Numbered from the stretch's first letter, positions 12,506-25,391 are shown. The stretch is 64,000 nt of DNA from Rotaria sp. Silwood1 (GCA_905250075.1 CAJNOP010000119.1:1-64000), one strand, 5' to 3'. A program made the numbers and translations. Notes: a model not told the origin generated them from the sequence alone.

Positions 12506-13572
12506 ATGATTTCTAAAATGCTTTGTATCTTTATTTTATTCGGTAAGCAAAAATAATATTAAAAAAAAAAAAATAAAGAAAATAACCAATTTTTTTTAAA
12601 AGCTTCTATGTTTGTTATCTCATCGGCCTATGTAAGATAAAACAATAAACCTTAAACTTAAAAACAAAAATTATTCGATTTTAGAAATTAACCCCACCAA
12701 CAAATTATACATGGCCTCAAAACTCCAAAAAAATATGTTTTGCAGGACGTTTTGATCTTGTACTTAATGTTAACTATACACAAATTGATGGCGTAACCAT
12801 TATTGTTTTTTTATTTTAAATAGGAAATTCTATTTCTATTATGTTTTTAGGCAAAAGCAACAGCTAGAATTCCATTAAATAATGATACATATGAATCGTA
12901 TAGTGTATCATGTACAGCACCAGATAATGTTCATCAATTAACACTATCAATGTTAGGTGGTTTCACAGAAATTATATTAGATTTTTCTGTTGATAATAAA
13001 AATCAGACATTATTAACAAAAGTTTATGGTTATATAACCTTAAATGATAAACAAACATATTTTAAAAATTATTCAAATGCTACAGCAGGTTGGCGTTACA
13101 CACACACACACATATCTATATATATGTGTATTTGCTCGTAAAAAAAATTAATTTTCTTTTTATTTGAATAGGTGTGCATAAATTTTCATCAAATGAATCA
13201 TTATTTGAAACAGAACGTGGTAATTCATATCGATGTAATACAAAAACAGTAATTCTAGGTTTCAATCAAAATCAAACTGTAACAGTTACATCGATTGAAT
13301 TAGAAAATTTACGTATTCAACCATTTATTGATGATTCAACAGAATTTAATGATTATGGCGTTGGTATGGATTTAAAAATAAGATATTTTCTTTTAAATCT
13401 CTTTTTATTTTGTTTTTTCATATTAGAAAAAGTTTGTTCAGCTGATATTGATAAGAACTCTAATTTAATTCCAATTATTGTTGGTGCTTGTCTTGCTGTA
13501 TTAGTTGTTATTGTACTTGTTGCATATCTCATTGGTCGTCGACGTAGTCGAAATGGATATCAAAGTGTTTAA
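12506..13572 (+). CDS. lysosome-associated membrane glycoprotein (LAMP-like), six exons, 249 aa
   Basis: Type I membrane protein of late endosomes/lysosomes. Exons in phase: 12506-12542, 12603-12631, 12685-12792, 12851-13088, 13172-13363, 13427-13572. Residues 1-~22 form a signal peptide. One lumenal LAMP domain follows with four Cys (ICFAGRF, VSCTAPD, YRCNTK, KVCSADI), matching two conserved disulfides, and several N-glycosylation sequons (NYT, NDT, NQT, NYS, NAT). Near the C-terminus [12 protein letters not shown] leads into one membrane helix, then [11 protein letters not shown]. The final GYQxV is the Tyr-based lysosomal sorting signal (GYxx-hydrophobic at the extreme C-terminus) of LAMPs. 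LAMP-1/2 have two lumenal domains; this has one, as in LAMP5/CD68-type proteins. The last intron (63 bp) keeps frame, so its retention would not truncate the protein. Confidence 0.92.
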
Positions 13573-13908
13573 ATACATCATCAGCATTACAAGATATGAC
13601 ATTTTTCTATTATTTTTCTATGGAAACATTCTTTTTTTGTCTTCTCATTGCATTTACAATTTTAAAATGATGAGATATAAAAACAAGCAAAGAAAAAGGA
13701 CAAAATAAGCGTTCAATAACTTTCCTTCTGTATATACAAATCGAATGAATCTTTTCTTTGAAATTACAATTTATGTATGTAGCACATAGAAGCAAAATGA
13801 GAGCTTTATCAGCAGAGAAGAAAAATAAAAGCAGACTGTTGAATTCTTATGATTTCTTTTCTTTTTTTTTTTTTGATTGTTAACAAATAAACAATTTATT
13901 TTTCAATA

Positions 13909-16220
13909 TTACCATACATGAAAACGATAACGATCCATACTTCGTTGGATACTTTTGTAGGCATTTCTAGTTCTTATTTCATTATGTTTTATATCTGGAA
14001 ATAGTTTGAAATTATGATTATTGGATATTGGTAAAGATGCTTGTTCGAACTATAACAAGAAAAATAAATATATTGAATAATTTTTTTTTTGTAAATAGAA
14101 TAGGAAATATTTTAGATGTTATAATTCAAGTTAAATTTGATGACTATAATGTAGATTTACGATAAAGAAATACGAACTCATGTTGATAGAGAATAAAAAA
14201 ATTGGAATGACTAAAATAGAATGATAATCTAACTTTGGGTGACGAATGTTTATCTTAGAGAACTTTATGAATAAGAAAAATAAAGTCATTAGCGGTATTA
14301 ATTATAGACAGATATTTATCCTAGGCAAAATTAGACTACGACATTATTCATTTTTAAGTAGACGCAAAACTACGAAATAATTTTCTTTTATTTAGATATA
14401 AATTTTCATTTTCGTTTGTCTTAAGAAAACATCACATATGTATCTGCTTTTTGTTACTAGATATACTATTTATTTTTACTGACTTATATCGTAATATTTT
14501 GCGCTAAGGACATCTTCTATATCGACATTAGGAAGTCATTTTCGAACGCGTTTTTATGAACGAATGAAGTAATAATTTAATTTTTTGAAGTATTAAATTT
14601 CGACAGAAGACTGTTATTATCCTACTGTAGGAAATATATAAGCTAAAAAATCTTTCGTTTTTCTGGATTGAAACACAGCAGGATAACATGTCTAAACTTG
14701 ACATATAATATAAGGACTATGTTTACTTCAAAGACAAATAAACATTAATAAAAGTAGGTTATTATCTTGTGTACAATAGATCTCAATGAGATATTAAAAA
14801 CTCAAAAGGATAAGAACACCTAGGCGTTCTTTACAGAGTTATACAGGTATTGTACTGGAACTTCAACCTATTGTATGGTGTGCATAAAAGAATTGAATGA
14901 AGGTATTTTTTTAGCTCATAGATAGACCTACTTGTAATTAGCAGTCCTTGAAAATTTCAGTTCGAAGTATTGTCACTTCTTCTTCTTCTATGCATAACAC
15001 TCTGTAGGCTAAAATTTCAGTAAAACTTCTTAAATCTCTTTAGGGAAGGGAAAGTTTAGATGCCTTTATCCTCTAGAGATTTATGATATCTAATTGGGAT
15101 CTACCTTTTACACAGAGTTCGAATTCAAAAACGATTTCCATGTTGAAAAAGCTTTCTGCAAGATAAATTAGACTTCCATTGAGAACACTTGCGAACTCTA
15201 TGACTTTCTCGATTTTAACTAGACTTCAATTACAGTCGAACATAATTTAATATACATATATAAGATCAGTTGTTTATTCTTATTTCAAAATCTTTTAAAA
15301 ACTCTATCCAATTTTGTCCGTATCTCAGTCTTATCTAACACAGATGTCATTGATGATATTTTCGATAATAGAAATTGGTGCTTTAGATACTTCAAAAAGT
15401 GATTGCTTTTGTTTAGAACTTTTCACTTTTTTAATGAAGGCACAGAATGTACTTTAGAATATCGTGGAGGAGAAAGTGATTGTTTATCTACACTTACTTT
15501 TTGAGGTTCGTCTTCCTTCAATGATAGTTTAGAACTAGATTGATCTTTGACGGAAGAATCAATAAGTTGAGGAGTTGATTGTTTCGATATTGTTGATGGA
15601 TATTTTTCAATTGGTGGCAGACTCACGGGTGATTCTTGTTTTCGTGTTTCAATAATGGTTTTTTCTGAATTTTTGACTGATGCTGATTGTATATTTATTG
15701 ATGGTGTTGGTGTACGCTGTTAGAAAGAAGACAATGTTTAATACAATTGAATAAATTTTTATTTAATATCAAAAAAGAACTAATTTACTTGTTTTGTTGG
15801 CGTAGGTGGAAAAGGCGTTGATTTGTGCATGTTAGAGTCGAGAACAAATCCGTAATTAAGAGAATCAAAACCTTTCCATGTGACTAATGTTTCATTTGTT
15901 TTTACTTCTTGTTTACGATTAATTTCTTCCATTTTTTTATCAAGTAATTCTACTTCAATTTGTTTGTTTTTTCGACTAACTTTTGGGGATTCTTGTATAT
16001 TGGTAGGTGTTGTTGTTGTTGTGGTGGTTGTTGGATTTACAATCGACATATTTTGACGATAAAATGATTTTTCATTTGAATGAGCAATAGTAGTAGTTTG
16101 AAGTGTTGGTGAAGCTTGTTTTTCGCTTATTTTATCAGAATTTTTTGCGCCTAGTTTTCGTTTAATTAATAAAAGTGTTGCTAAATTTGGTGCCGAAGAG
16201 TCCGTTGTTGATGATGCCAT
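13909..16220 (-). CDS. unrecognised Ser/Thr/Lys-rich protein, three exons, 263 aa (or 241 aa if intron retained)
   Basis: I do not recognise this family. Exon 1 is 16220-15789 and exon 2 begins at 15716. Exon 2 either runs to a stop at 15423 or splices at a perfect GTAAGT donor (exon end 15498) into a terminal exon 14049-13909, in phase, preceded by TTATAG and followed by AATAAA. The terminal exon encodes a non-random 46-residue tail ending SMDRYRFHVW, which favours the spliced form. The N-terminal half is rich in Ser, Thr and Lys with a poly-Thr run and looks disordered. A more ordered patch is ETLVTWKGFDSLNYGFVLDS. No signal peptide or membrane segment. The 1.45-kb intron shows nothing recognisable. 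Confidence 0.65.
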
Positions 16221-16460
16221 AATTATTGTTTGATATTCAAATAGTTTTTTTCTTCATCTTTTTAACACATTGAAGATGTGTTTGATGAATATGACAACTA
16301 GAGTTTTTTTTTATTCCATTTTATTTTATAGATTCATTTAGAAAGAAAAAAAAAAGTGAAGAGATAGTTTAATAAAAAAAAAGAAAAGAGAAAAGAAAAA
16401 TGGGAAAGTGACAATTGTAACACTGACGACGGCAGTTTGTTTTTTTTGTTTTTTCTTATA

Positions 16461-19400
16461 TTAATTAGCATCGGAAATAGTAGATGTACGTGAGGTTTCT
16501 AAATATTTTGCTCGTATTTGAAAAATTTTATATTTAAGTTGTTCTTCTAAATCATTGAAAATTTTCGATGAATTAAAATTTATAATATTACATTGAGATA
16601 ATTTTTTAAGAAGATTTTCGCAAGCTAATTGATCATTCATATAATAAAATTCACGATACCATATACATAAAATATCAAGAATAGATGAAATTGTTATACG
16701 TAAACCATTTTCTTGTTCAATTAAATTAATACCATTCGAATCTGTATGAACATAATTAAATTTTGATATGTAAAGTAAAATAAATGTACGACATGCTGTT
16801 GAAATAAAGTTTATTTCGAAACGACGAGCTGAAATAAAAAATGTTTTCTATTTTGAAAATTCTTCAAATTTTAATGATCGAATAAGATTCAGATTATTTT
16901 TAAGTGCAGTAAAATCTTTCTAAGATGGACACTATTAGAACCGACCGAAAGTGTCCATTATTGAATATCTTTTCAAACTTGAGACCTCTAAAAGATGTGT
17001 CGTCAGATTCTTCATAAAAAAAACTTTAGCATATTGATTTCTGTAGGAAGGTAAGGAGTAAGATAAAACAAAGAATAGCCAACTTATAGAAATGGATTAA
17101 TTTTCAAAGTTGAAAAAAGACGTCGAATAATGAAGCCGAAATCGCTGGTTTGAAATCAAGTGTTTCTTTTTTCATTTTGGTGAAAAATGACTACTGTATC
17201 AAGTTAAGCAGCCAAAGCTTATCTAATAGTTTTCTAAGTAAATTCAACTGGCAAAAGGAAATAAAAGAAATAGTAGATTTTGACTGATTTGAACCGAGTT
17301 TCTTTGGAATGTAGAATTTCTCATTGAAAACTTTGATTTGAACGGATTTTAAACTTCATGCCACGAAACAGTACATGTCAAGATACTTAAAAGCATCTTT
17401 ATGTTTTGATTTTTTTAATGTTTATAATTATTTAAAATATACCAAAGTTTTTAAGACAAAACGACTTTTTAAGCTCGTGCATGTCCATTGGTTAAGTATT
17501 CTTCGTTTAATTTTACTCCTTATCTTACGATAAAATTAATGTAATAAAGGTTTTGTTGAGAATTTTATAATGCATCTTTTGGAGAAACAATCAAGTCTTG
17601 AAGTGGAAGAGAAAAAAGATCTATAGTCAAAATAGTAAGACACCCGTTCTTTATAGACCACTTGCTAGAAGTATCCAGTTGTAATCGTTTGTCGGCTGCC
17701 TAAAATTAAATTTTTCTTTATTCTAAGTTCAACGTTTTTTTTTTTTTTTTTGAAAAGTAAATCAGTACGCGTTGGTGTGATTTAATATCACTAGCAATTA
17801 GCATAAAAACGACAACCTGTTACATCGCACTTTGTCGCTGTTGTCTAATATTAGTTTGTATTTCTGTCAAATATGCAAGGTTATTCCGTCTATATTTATG
17901 TGTTTCATAATTGTTTATTATCATGCAATTCACATAACCTCATTTTTTCTCTTATTCCGTCTGTGAGTAATAGAAGTATAGCCTGACGTCATGAAGTTTT
18001 TCAGTTACAGTCACGGTTCGTGACTATGAATCACGAAATTTGGTTTTAGTTTGTTAGGAAATATCTATGTAAACCAATAAATGTATTATTGTTGAGGTTT
18101 AAATATACAGGTTCTATGAGTAACAGTAACGAGAATATTTTGTAGTGAACAAAAAGAAAACCAAAATGAATTTCATATTAATCCGTTGAGTTTTAAATGA
18201 AACGTACTACATTAAGGAATATTTGAGAGAATTTTAGAACTTTCTTCGTGAACGGTTATATACCATCTTTAGAAGCAGAGTGAAAGAAATGTTGAATACT
18301 GTTTATTTGCACTTTTTTCAGAAGTGTTAAAGCATATTCTAGAACATTTTCTTTGAAGAGAGTCATGTTCTTATTAGATGGAGAAGGAGAACATCGCTAA
18401 CAAGAATTTCGGATTTTTAACTGGTTCATTTTGAAATCATATATATTACTTCAAAGTAAATTCTAAAAAGGTTTTCAAGGCAGGGTCACATGAGTGCATC
18501 TGTTCATTAATTGATCGATTCTTCGTTGCTTCATTTCCATATATTAGATAACCAGTTTTATAAATTATGTTGTGCAAAAATACTTATAAAACATATATAG
18601 CATTTTTGCTACTATGGGAATCAAATAGTTGAGTAACAAAGTTTGCCTCATCAAGCAAATAATGAACAACTCAACTGCAATTTGAAATATGTTGTCAAAC
18701 AGAAATCTAGTATAATTTATATGCGCCAAAGATATTTGTGTTAACTCTCTCGAAACAAAACGATAAGGACCATACAGCTGAAGCTTATCTTTACTTTAGC
18801 ATGGTTATTGTTCAAAATATAAGTGATGGTTATATTACATCTGATTCATGTACGTCATTTAGTGCATATAAACATAGCTGCAGATACTGGATCTATGCAA
18901 GAAAACGAGATCATCTGTATTGTGGCATGTCTAACAAAGTATTAGAAATACAGAATATGTGGCTATTTTAATGACTGTGACCAAAGTTCAGTGACAGTCA
19001 CGAATTTTTAAGCAAAACTAGAAACGATGACGACCGTGGCCGTAATAACCGTCAGTTACAGCAGTCACGTCAGAACTTGTAGTAATAACTAGTAAGAATC
19101 AGAAAAAACATGCGAGTAACTGAACGAGTTCTCTATCAGGATTAATGAACCTAATAAAACTGCTTTGATGACGATATCTGAAAACCTGAGACGCCTCAAC
19201 ATAGTTTTCTGGCATCTATTTGAAGCTTTTTAGAAATGGTTTTATGTGATACAGACAATAAGATTGCTCGGTGCACTTCAGGATGTTCCTTATGAGAACT
19301 GTATTGAATTTAAAGAAGGTCCTAAAGTATCAAAAATAACGAAACAATTGAAATTTTATCATAACAATAAAAAATGCTTTTTGAATCTTCTGTAAATTGA

Positions 19401-20450
19401 ATATAGTTCAATGAAGGAACGTTATGGAGAGAGTCGAAACATCTTATTTTGCTCTATCAAATAAAACCGTTACCAGAAAGCGTCAAATGGATATCAGAAG
19501 ATTGATTTTGGGAGTCTTAGTTTTCTGATATTCTCATCCAAGCAGTTTGATTTCAGTTTTTAAATTCAACAATCCTGACAGAGAGTTTTTGCAGCTATTC
19601 AAATACTTTTCAAATTTTTCCTACCTTTTACCATCCAGAAGACAATTCAAAAGTACAGCTGTTCTAAACTTATGTTGCTCACATTATAAAGGTTCTTATT
19701 ATTCATGGGACAAGAAATAAGTGTCCTATGTTCAGCATAAGGTGGTACCCATATAGAAATAGTCTGCTATAACTAGTACATTGGAAGTGAAACTGTGTTC
19801 ATTTTCTATTTGAATAATATTTTAATTTTCATATGAAATTAAAATCATATATTCATCTATTGATAACATACCAAGAATAAGTAATCCAGTTACATTTTGA
19901 TAAGTTATTGTACATTGAAATTGTGGATATAAAAATTGAAGTAATTCAATCATATCATTTGATGAGACATCAACAATTTCAATTGAATTAATATTTTCTT
20001 CTTGAAAATATAATTGAAATACTTTTGATACAGAAGATAAGACACTTTTATCGACATAAAATTCTTGTCCTAGAAGAATTTTTTTTATTGTCAAAAATAA
20101 TTCATCTCATTTTTTTCTTATTACAAAATACCTTCCACAATAAGTATTAAATCACTGAAAGGATGTAATTGAAAGAAAAATTCTTCTGCTAAATGTTTAT
20201 TATTATTTTCTTGTGTCATTTGAATATCCATATCGATATTAGTTGTAGTTATCATTTTATTAATTGAGTCTGTGTGTGATATTTTGTGTCGTTTAAAAGG
20301 TTGTATTGATGTTTTTTGAATAAAATTCTTTTGATCAGTACTTGATTTTAAATAATCATTATTTATAACTGATGCATTCGCTTTCGGATATTTGGTTAAT
20401 AATGCTTTATTATTATTATTACTAGTAGTAGTAGTAGATATAGAGGTCAT
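16461..20450 (-). CDS. BTB/POZ-domain protein, three exons, 294 aa
   Basis: BTB domains mediate dimerisation and often serve as Cullin-3 adaptors. Exons in phase: 20450-20132, 20069-19872, 16828-16461. After a ~90-residue polar N-terminus the fold reads as a BTB: FSDLILIVEGQEFYVDKSVL, then SKVFQLYF, IEIVDVSSNDMIELLQFLYP, and VTGLLILARRFEINFISTAC across the second splice. The long intron joins the two halves of the typical BTB 'NV..LL..A..F.....' helices, which strongly supports the splice. The last ~100 residues are helical and Lys-rich, with no Kelch, MATH or zinc-finger motif. Intron 2 is 3,043 bp, by far the longest in the window. The gene is head-to-head with the next plus-strand gene, about 230 bp apart. 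Confidence 0.85.
16829..19871. other. 3-kb intron of the BTB gene with inverted-motif clusters
   Basis: No coding exon is apparent; the 77-codon frame at 18738-18971 looks accidental. A perfect 8-bp stem (TGGACACT/AGTGTCCA) lies at 16926-16957. Clusters of degenerate GTCACGG/CCGTGAC motifs lie near 17981-18040 and 18963-19075. CTGACGT on the left and ACGTCAG on the right bound about 1.1 kb, which could be the ends of an old non-autonomous transposon. Confidence 0.4.
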
Positions 20451-20676
20451 TATGTTTAATAAACAGAATGAAGAATAAAAAGAAGAATTATTAGATGAAT
20501 AAAAATGAACGATGAAAATTTAAAAACATAAGCGCCAATAATAATAAAATATTAGATCTTTTTTTTCATGAGTTTTCTTCGATCGCTTGGTGAGAGGAGG
20601 AGATGAAGACGCTCCATATAGGCGACTATTCCTCCTGACTCATGTTGTCGTTAAAATTTATTTTTTTGTCTCAGTC
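20451..20676. promoter_or_regulatory. shared upstream region of divergent BTB and low-complexity genes
   Basis: The 226-bp interval between two head-to-head starts must hold 5' ends of both genes. A pyrimidine-rich TTGTCTCAG acceptor lies 2 nt before the plus-strand ATG at 20677. No TATA box or other element can be assigned with confidence. Confidence 0.4.
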
Positions 20677-23474
20677 ATGAAGACTATTTCAATATATTTA
20701 AGTCAAAATAATCATGGAATTAATCAATCGATAACAACAAAAACATTACATAAAAATTTTAAATATTATCAAAATTATGATCCAGCTGCTGGTGATAGTA
20801 ATAGAAATGCAACTATATCTCAAATAGAACATGAACGAAATGTATGTGAAGAGGAATTATATAGATTACGTTATGGAATTGAGAATTTATTAGATAATAA
20901 AGAACAAGGTGATTTTAAAATACAACAACAAAAAAATTTAACAAATATACAAAATCCATTCCGAACAATGACGCCTAATATAAACAATTTAAATAGTATA
21001 TTTGTAGAAAATTTGATAAGATTTATAAAAAAACAAACTTTTTTTCTCAAAAACTATTTTAGATAGAAAGCTTACAAATTGGTTCGATCGATGTGCTCCT
21101 TGTTGTCGTCGTTGGAGACGACGTAGATGTAATAATAATATTTTTAATCCCAATAAATACTCTCATCATCAAATTGATAATGATCAAAATTATGATAATC
21201 CTTCACATAGAACTCCAAAATCTTCACAACTTTATAGGTCTAATATTGATTTATAAAAGATAGACTACTCAACAACATGCGAGTATTTGTTTTCTTTTTC
21301 AGCGATTCATTTATTTCTACTTCACCATTGATCTCATCACCTTATATTGGTTCGAGTAGAAGTCGAAAAAAGCATAGTATAAAACGAAGTATTCGTAAAT
21401 TAATAAATCGTATGACACCGAATAAAATGACGAGTTCAAATCTATTAACATCGACAGATATTAATGAACCTTTATACAACTCATTAATTCTTAAAATACT
21501 CGAAGCTAAAGCATTAGATTGTCTTTGTACTGGATATTCAAAGGAAAATACACAAAAACAAATTTCAAAAGTATTAAATGAAATGAATCAAAGGTTTATT
21601 TAAAACAAAAATCATTACTATAAGTTCCTTTTTATCAATATTCTTTTAATTATTTAAACAGCATTGGTGAACAACAATTAGATTCTGCAAGTGCTACAAC
21701 ATCTCCTTCCAGTAGTAAATCATCAATATTAAGCGATGATAAATATTTTTCTTCTCAACTTAATACACCACAATTATTGAATGAAGAAATAAGTTCTTCA
21801 TCTTCATTTGATAATGAAACACCTAATTTTAATGAAACAACTTCAACATTAACATCACCTGATAATAATAAACAAAGGATTAAAAGTATAACTAAAAGTC
21901 TTTCTAAGGACAACTATAAGGATTTGACTATACAACGGGATACATGTAGGATTGAAAAGAAAGACTTCCACTGTCTCATATCGGAACCTATGAAAATTAA
22001 TCAACATGAGAATCGATCGATGCGATAAATAGTCGAGAAAAAGATAATAAAAAAAGAAAAGCTTTTAACTATATGGAAAATAAAAGAGTATCAGTTCATG
22101 AATTATCAGGGCATTTACCTGTAAGCGGCCAAAAAAGTTAAATTAAACAGTGCGTGTAGGACTTCTGGTACTTCCTCTTTCCTCTACACGCTCACATCAT
22201 AGGTCCACAAGAAATCTAAAGTTTCTCGATCTAACTTTCTTTAGAGTCTATAATGCTTTTCAATCCCCCTCCTTATTTTAGTCTTATTAATCTGTTTTAG
22301 TCCTTTCTGTTCTTGTACTCTCTTCAGTCTCTATAGGCCAAGCAAGAGCAAGAATGAAGATGACTTTACGGTGATGTTGAATGCAAAGTTATGGTTGAGG
22401 TTGTGGATGCCTGGCTGCAAAAAATGTTATAAAAAGACTGAATGATTTAAAAGCAGTAAAGAGGCTAGATGAGTTAACAGGAGTAAATAGACTAAACGGA
22501 TTATGAATTTTGAAGAAAGTTAGACCAGAAAACTTTTGATTTCTCCTGAATTTCTCAGCTTTTTCATTTGAGTTGAAGCTTTTATTCTTATTTTTATGAA
22601 TTTCTCTATTGTTTTTCGCGTCCATCATTTTCCGTTTTTCCATAATTGTGTATTTATTATCAAATTCTATTACGTACCGTTCACATATCAGGGAATGAGT
22701 GTACTTTCACGGTATTCTACAGCGGTCGAGACGAAAGCAGGACCATCAATTGACAAGTCAACGATATGCAACAGAACCTGATAAAACATAGACTGTTAGA
22801 TAGAGCGACTCTTACTCTAGAAACCAACATATGTTCATTTCTGTAGTCAAAAGTATATCGAAAAACTTATAGTCACCTTTCTATCAATTTGTTTCATTTT
22901 ATATGTAATAGGTTCATTGAAATTAAATGAAAACATAAAATCACCAAAGAAAAAATCGAAAGTGTGAGTTATTAATCAATATATATGATTATTCTTATTA
23001 GATGATAAGTTAACTTTTCTAGAACCATTATTGGCGATAAAACACCACAATTAAGTACAAACTTCTTAAATAAATAAAACCGATTGTTTTTTTTCTTGTA
23101 AAGAAAAATCAACAAAAAAGAAAAAACCATCTTCAAAACATAGCAAAAAAAATAAACGAAATTCAAAACAGAAGCGTAAACAAACTAGTAGAACAAAACA
23201 ACGTAGTAAATCTCAAACTCAAAATAAAAAACGAAATAAATCTCAAATCTCAAATAAAAAACGAAACAAATCTCAAATTTCAAACAAAAAACGAAGTTCA
23301 TCTAGATTAAAAAAAGTAAACAATTATGACAATACTTTTCAATAATTTTTCATATTCATATAAAATTAAAACTTATATTCGTAACAGAAAGGCTCATCAA
23401 AATCTTCATCAAGAAATAAAAGTAACAAAAAACGACGTAAATTTTTCTTTTTCTTGTCATCAAGTATCAAATAA
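20677..23474 (+). CDS. unrecognised multi-exon gene, low-complexity, Lys/Ser/Arg-rich C-terminus
   Basis: I do not recognise the product. Exons that join in phase: 20677-20995, 21063-21237, 21303-21593, 21662 onward. The start is taken at 20677 because a splice-acceptor-like AG lies 2 nt upstream; an in-frame ATG at 20587 is possible. The first exon has a helical stretch (IEHERNVCEEELYRLRYGIE), the second a basic Cys cluster (WFDRCAPCCRRWRRRR). Exon 4 is Ser/Thr/Asn-rich. In its ORF frame exon 4 stops at 22028, but a coding-like run continues in another frame to a GTAAGC donor at 22122. Further exons around 22910-22960 and 23120-23315, then 23388-23474 (or an overlapping frame to 23661), encode a Lys/Ser/Arg-rich tail with 30-bp repeats. 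The 3' half is therefore uncertain: a missed intron, an assembly indel or decay. Confidence 0.45.
23205..23300 (+). repeat. 30-bp coding tandem repeat (about 3 copies)
   Basis: About three imperfect 30-bp units encode variants of NKSQISNKKR. They sit in the basic tail of the preceding gene. Other frames are also open here because the DNA is A-rich, so the encoded frame is not certain. Confidence 0.6.
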
Positions 23475-23661
23475 TAAAATTATTTATCTCAATTTAGAAC
23501 CAAAAACTAATCGACGTATCAAAAAGAAACGAACAAAACCAAAATCAAATAATCAGATGAATGATCATGAAACAGTTATGTTACCAATATTCATGTATCC
23601 TCAATCATATCAACAAGTATATCAAAATCGACAAAGACTATTAAAACTTTTGCTTTCTTAA

Positions 23662-25148
23662 ATATAACATATGTGTCTGTTTTTTTTTACAACAAATTAT
23701 AATTAATATAGGAAATGTTTTAAATATTATGCAATCATCTCTATTTTAAAGGACACTATTACTTCACAATTGTAAACCAGTCTGTAGGTAGCATCATTCA
23801 TTGTGATATAAGTAGAATGAGAACAATCTGATGTACATGAATCAGTGCTTTGATTGACATATAATTTATTTGTGCTTCACCTCCATTTTCAGTAAGAGTA
23901 AAAAAAAAAAGCTTCTTTTGAGTTTTTCTTCCAATTGATTTTTTCAGTAATGATTCAACTGCGGTAATGTTTTTTCAATACACTTTATTGTAGAGAGCTG
24001 TGTTTTTTTAATGGATAGTATATGCATAGTCCTTCATATGAGAGAAAAAGAATTTCCTGTTTAATCTTCAATTTCAGAAAAGCATGCCTGAAAATTCGAG
24101 ATTTATGAAGTTTTAAGGACTCAAAAAAATGTAGCAAATTAAAAATAAATTATTTCCTTTCAGTCATTTGAAGTGATAAGGAGTTCTCTTTCAAATGAAA
24201 ATACAACCTGAGCTCTGCAGCTTGGTCTTCGGAGATCTTCTGTACGGTAAGTTATGAAGCCGTGAAGGTTTTTTTATTATTGTAGTTCTATCAATCAGAC
24301 ATCTATGCAAAGTTTCATTAGTATCACACGTACCCTGTCAAAATTAGATTTTTGAGTGGGGAAAGAGGTTTTGATATGCTGTTATTCTTTCTCTTGTTAT
24401 ACTGTATAGCACAATGATTTATTGAACTATAATACAGGTTGTAACTACGTATAAATACATAAACTGTTACAAGCATTTGAAATTTTGATGAATTCTTTTT
24501 GTTTTGTGCAATTGAAATAAGGATTCAACAGTGTCCGAACTTCTGAGTATCTATTTGAAAATCTTGATAAAATTGGACATGATTTTAATGTTTATACAGA
24601 AACGACCGAAATCAACAATACATAGATGCGTAGATTTTTTTCTAAAAACAAAAAAAAACAACTGAATGATCATTTGCTGTCAGTTTCACTGTATGGTAAT
24701 CGGTGGATCTAATTACTGTTACGATTAGGATGTGAGTTTACTATTCGATCTTATGTAAAAGTATATTACCATATCAAATAAAAACTGACAATCATATCAT
24801 TAGATATTTAACACACTAATACCATATCCGCTATTATTTTCTACTATTCAACAAACAATCATGTATTCCTATCATAGAAAAAATGACACTACTTACTCAT
24901 ACTAGATTTTAATGATTCTATCATGTGATACCGGCCTCTATAAACTATTGTTGTATTGACAATTAGGGTAGCGTATGATGCGCAGGTAGACAACTATTTT
25001 TTTAATGGCTATATATTGCTTTTCAATATTCATTTACTGTAATAATAACTTTCATTATTCGATCAATAATTACTTAGTGGGTGTGATTTATTTTGTGTTT
25101 GCTAAATATGAACTGGTTTTTTCTTTTCTACAGAACAACTTTTCCATA
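23662..25148. other. gene-less stretch, 1.5 kb
   Basis: No coding exon recognised. The end of the stretch (TTCTTTTCTACAG at 25124-25136) is a good splice acceptor feeding the next small gene, so an upstream exon or a trans-spliced leader may be involved. Confidence 0.5.
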
Positions 25149-25391
25149 ATGCATTTATTATCAACTTTTTCCCTCATCGTATTTTGTTTATCTTTATTGA
25201 TGATTAATGTTGATCTTCACTACGATGTTCAGGCAGAGCCTAATCAATGTACAGAAGCTTGTAAAGCAGCATGCATAGCGAACTGTCCTTATTGAAGATG
25301 TCAAGAGTCTAATCCAAGTTTTTATAAGACAAAATATACATGTGTTGGTGGTCGTTGTCCTGTTTTTGAAACGGATGAAGAATTCTCGTAA
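25149..25391 (+). CDS. small secreted Cys-rich peptide with an in-frame TGA
   Basis: The ATG at 25149 follows a good splice acceptor by 12 nt. The first 22 residues are a classical signal peptide (MHLLSTFSLIVFCLSLLM). After AEPNQ comes a C-x3-C-x3-C-x3-C series, then PY, then TGA (25293-25295). The same frame continues 31 codons to TAA at 25389, with C immediately after one Arg and two further Cys separated by VGGR. Without the TGA there are seven Cys in the mature part; counting the TGA position as Cys (one base from TGT/TGC) or selenocysteine gives eight. AATAAA overlaps the terminal TAA (25390-25395) and recurs at 25415. Options are a nonsense-mutated gene, a short 48-residue peptide, stop read-through or a selenoprotein. 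No function is assigned. Confidence 0.55.

Noticed and set aside
18738..18971. 77-codon plus-strand frame
   Set aside because: Lies inside the BTB intron and shows no protein-like features.
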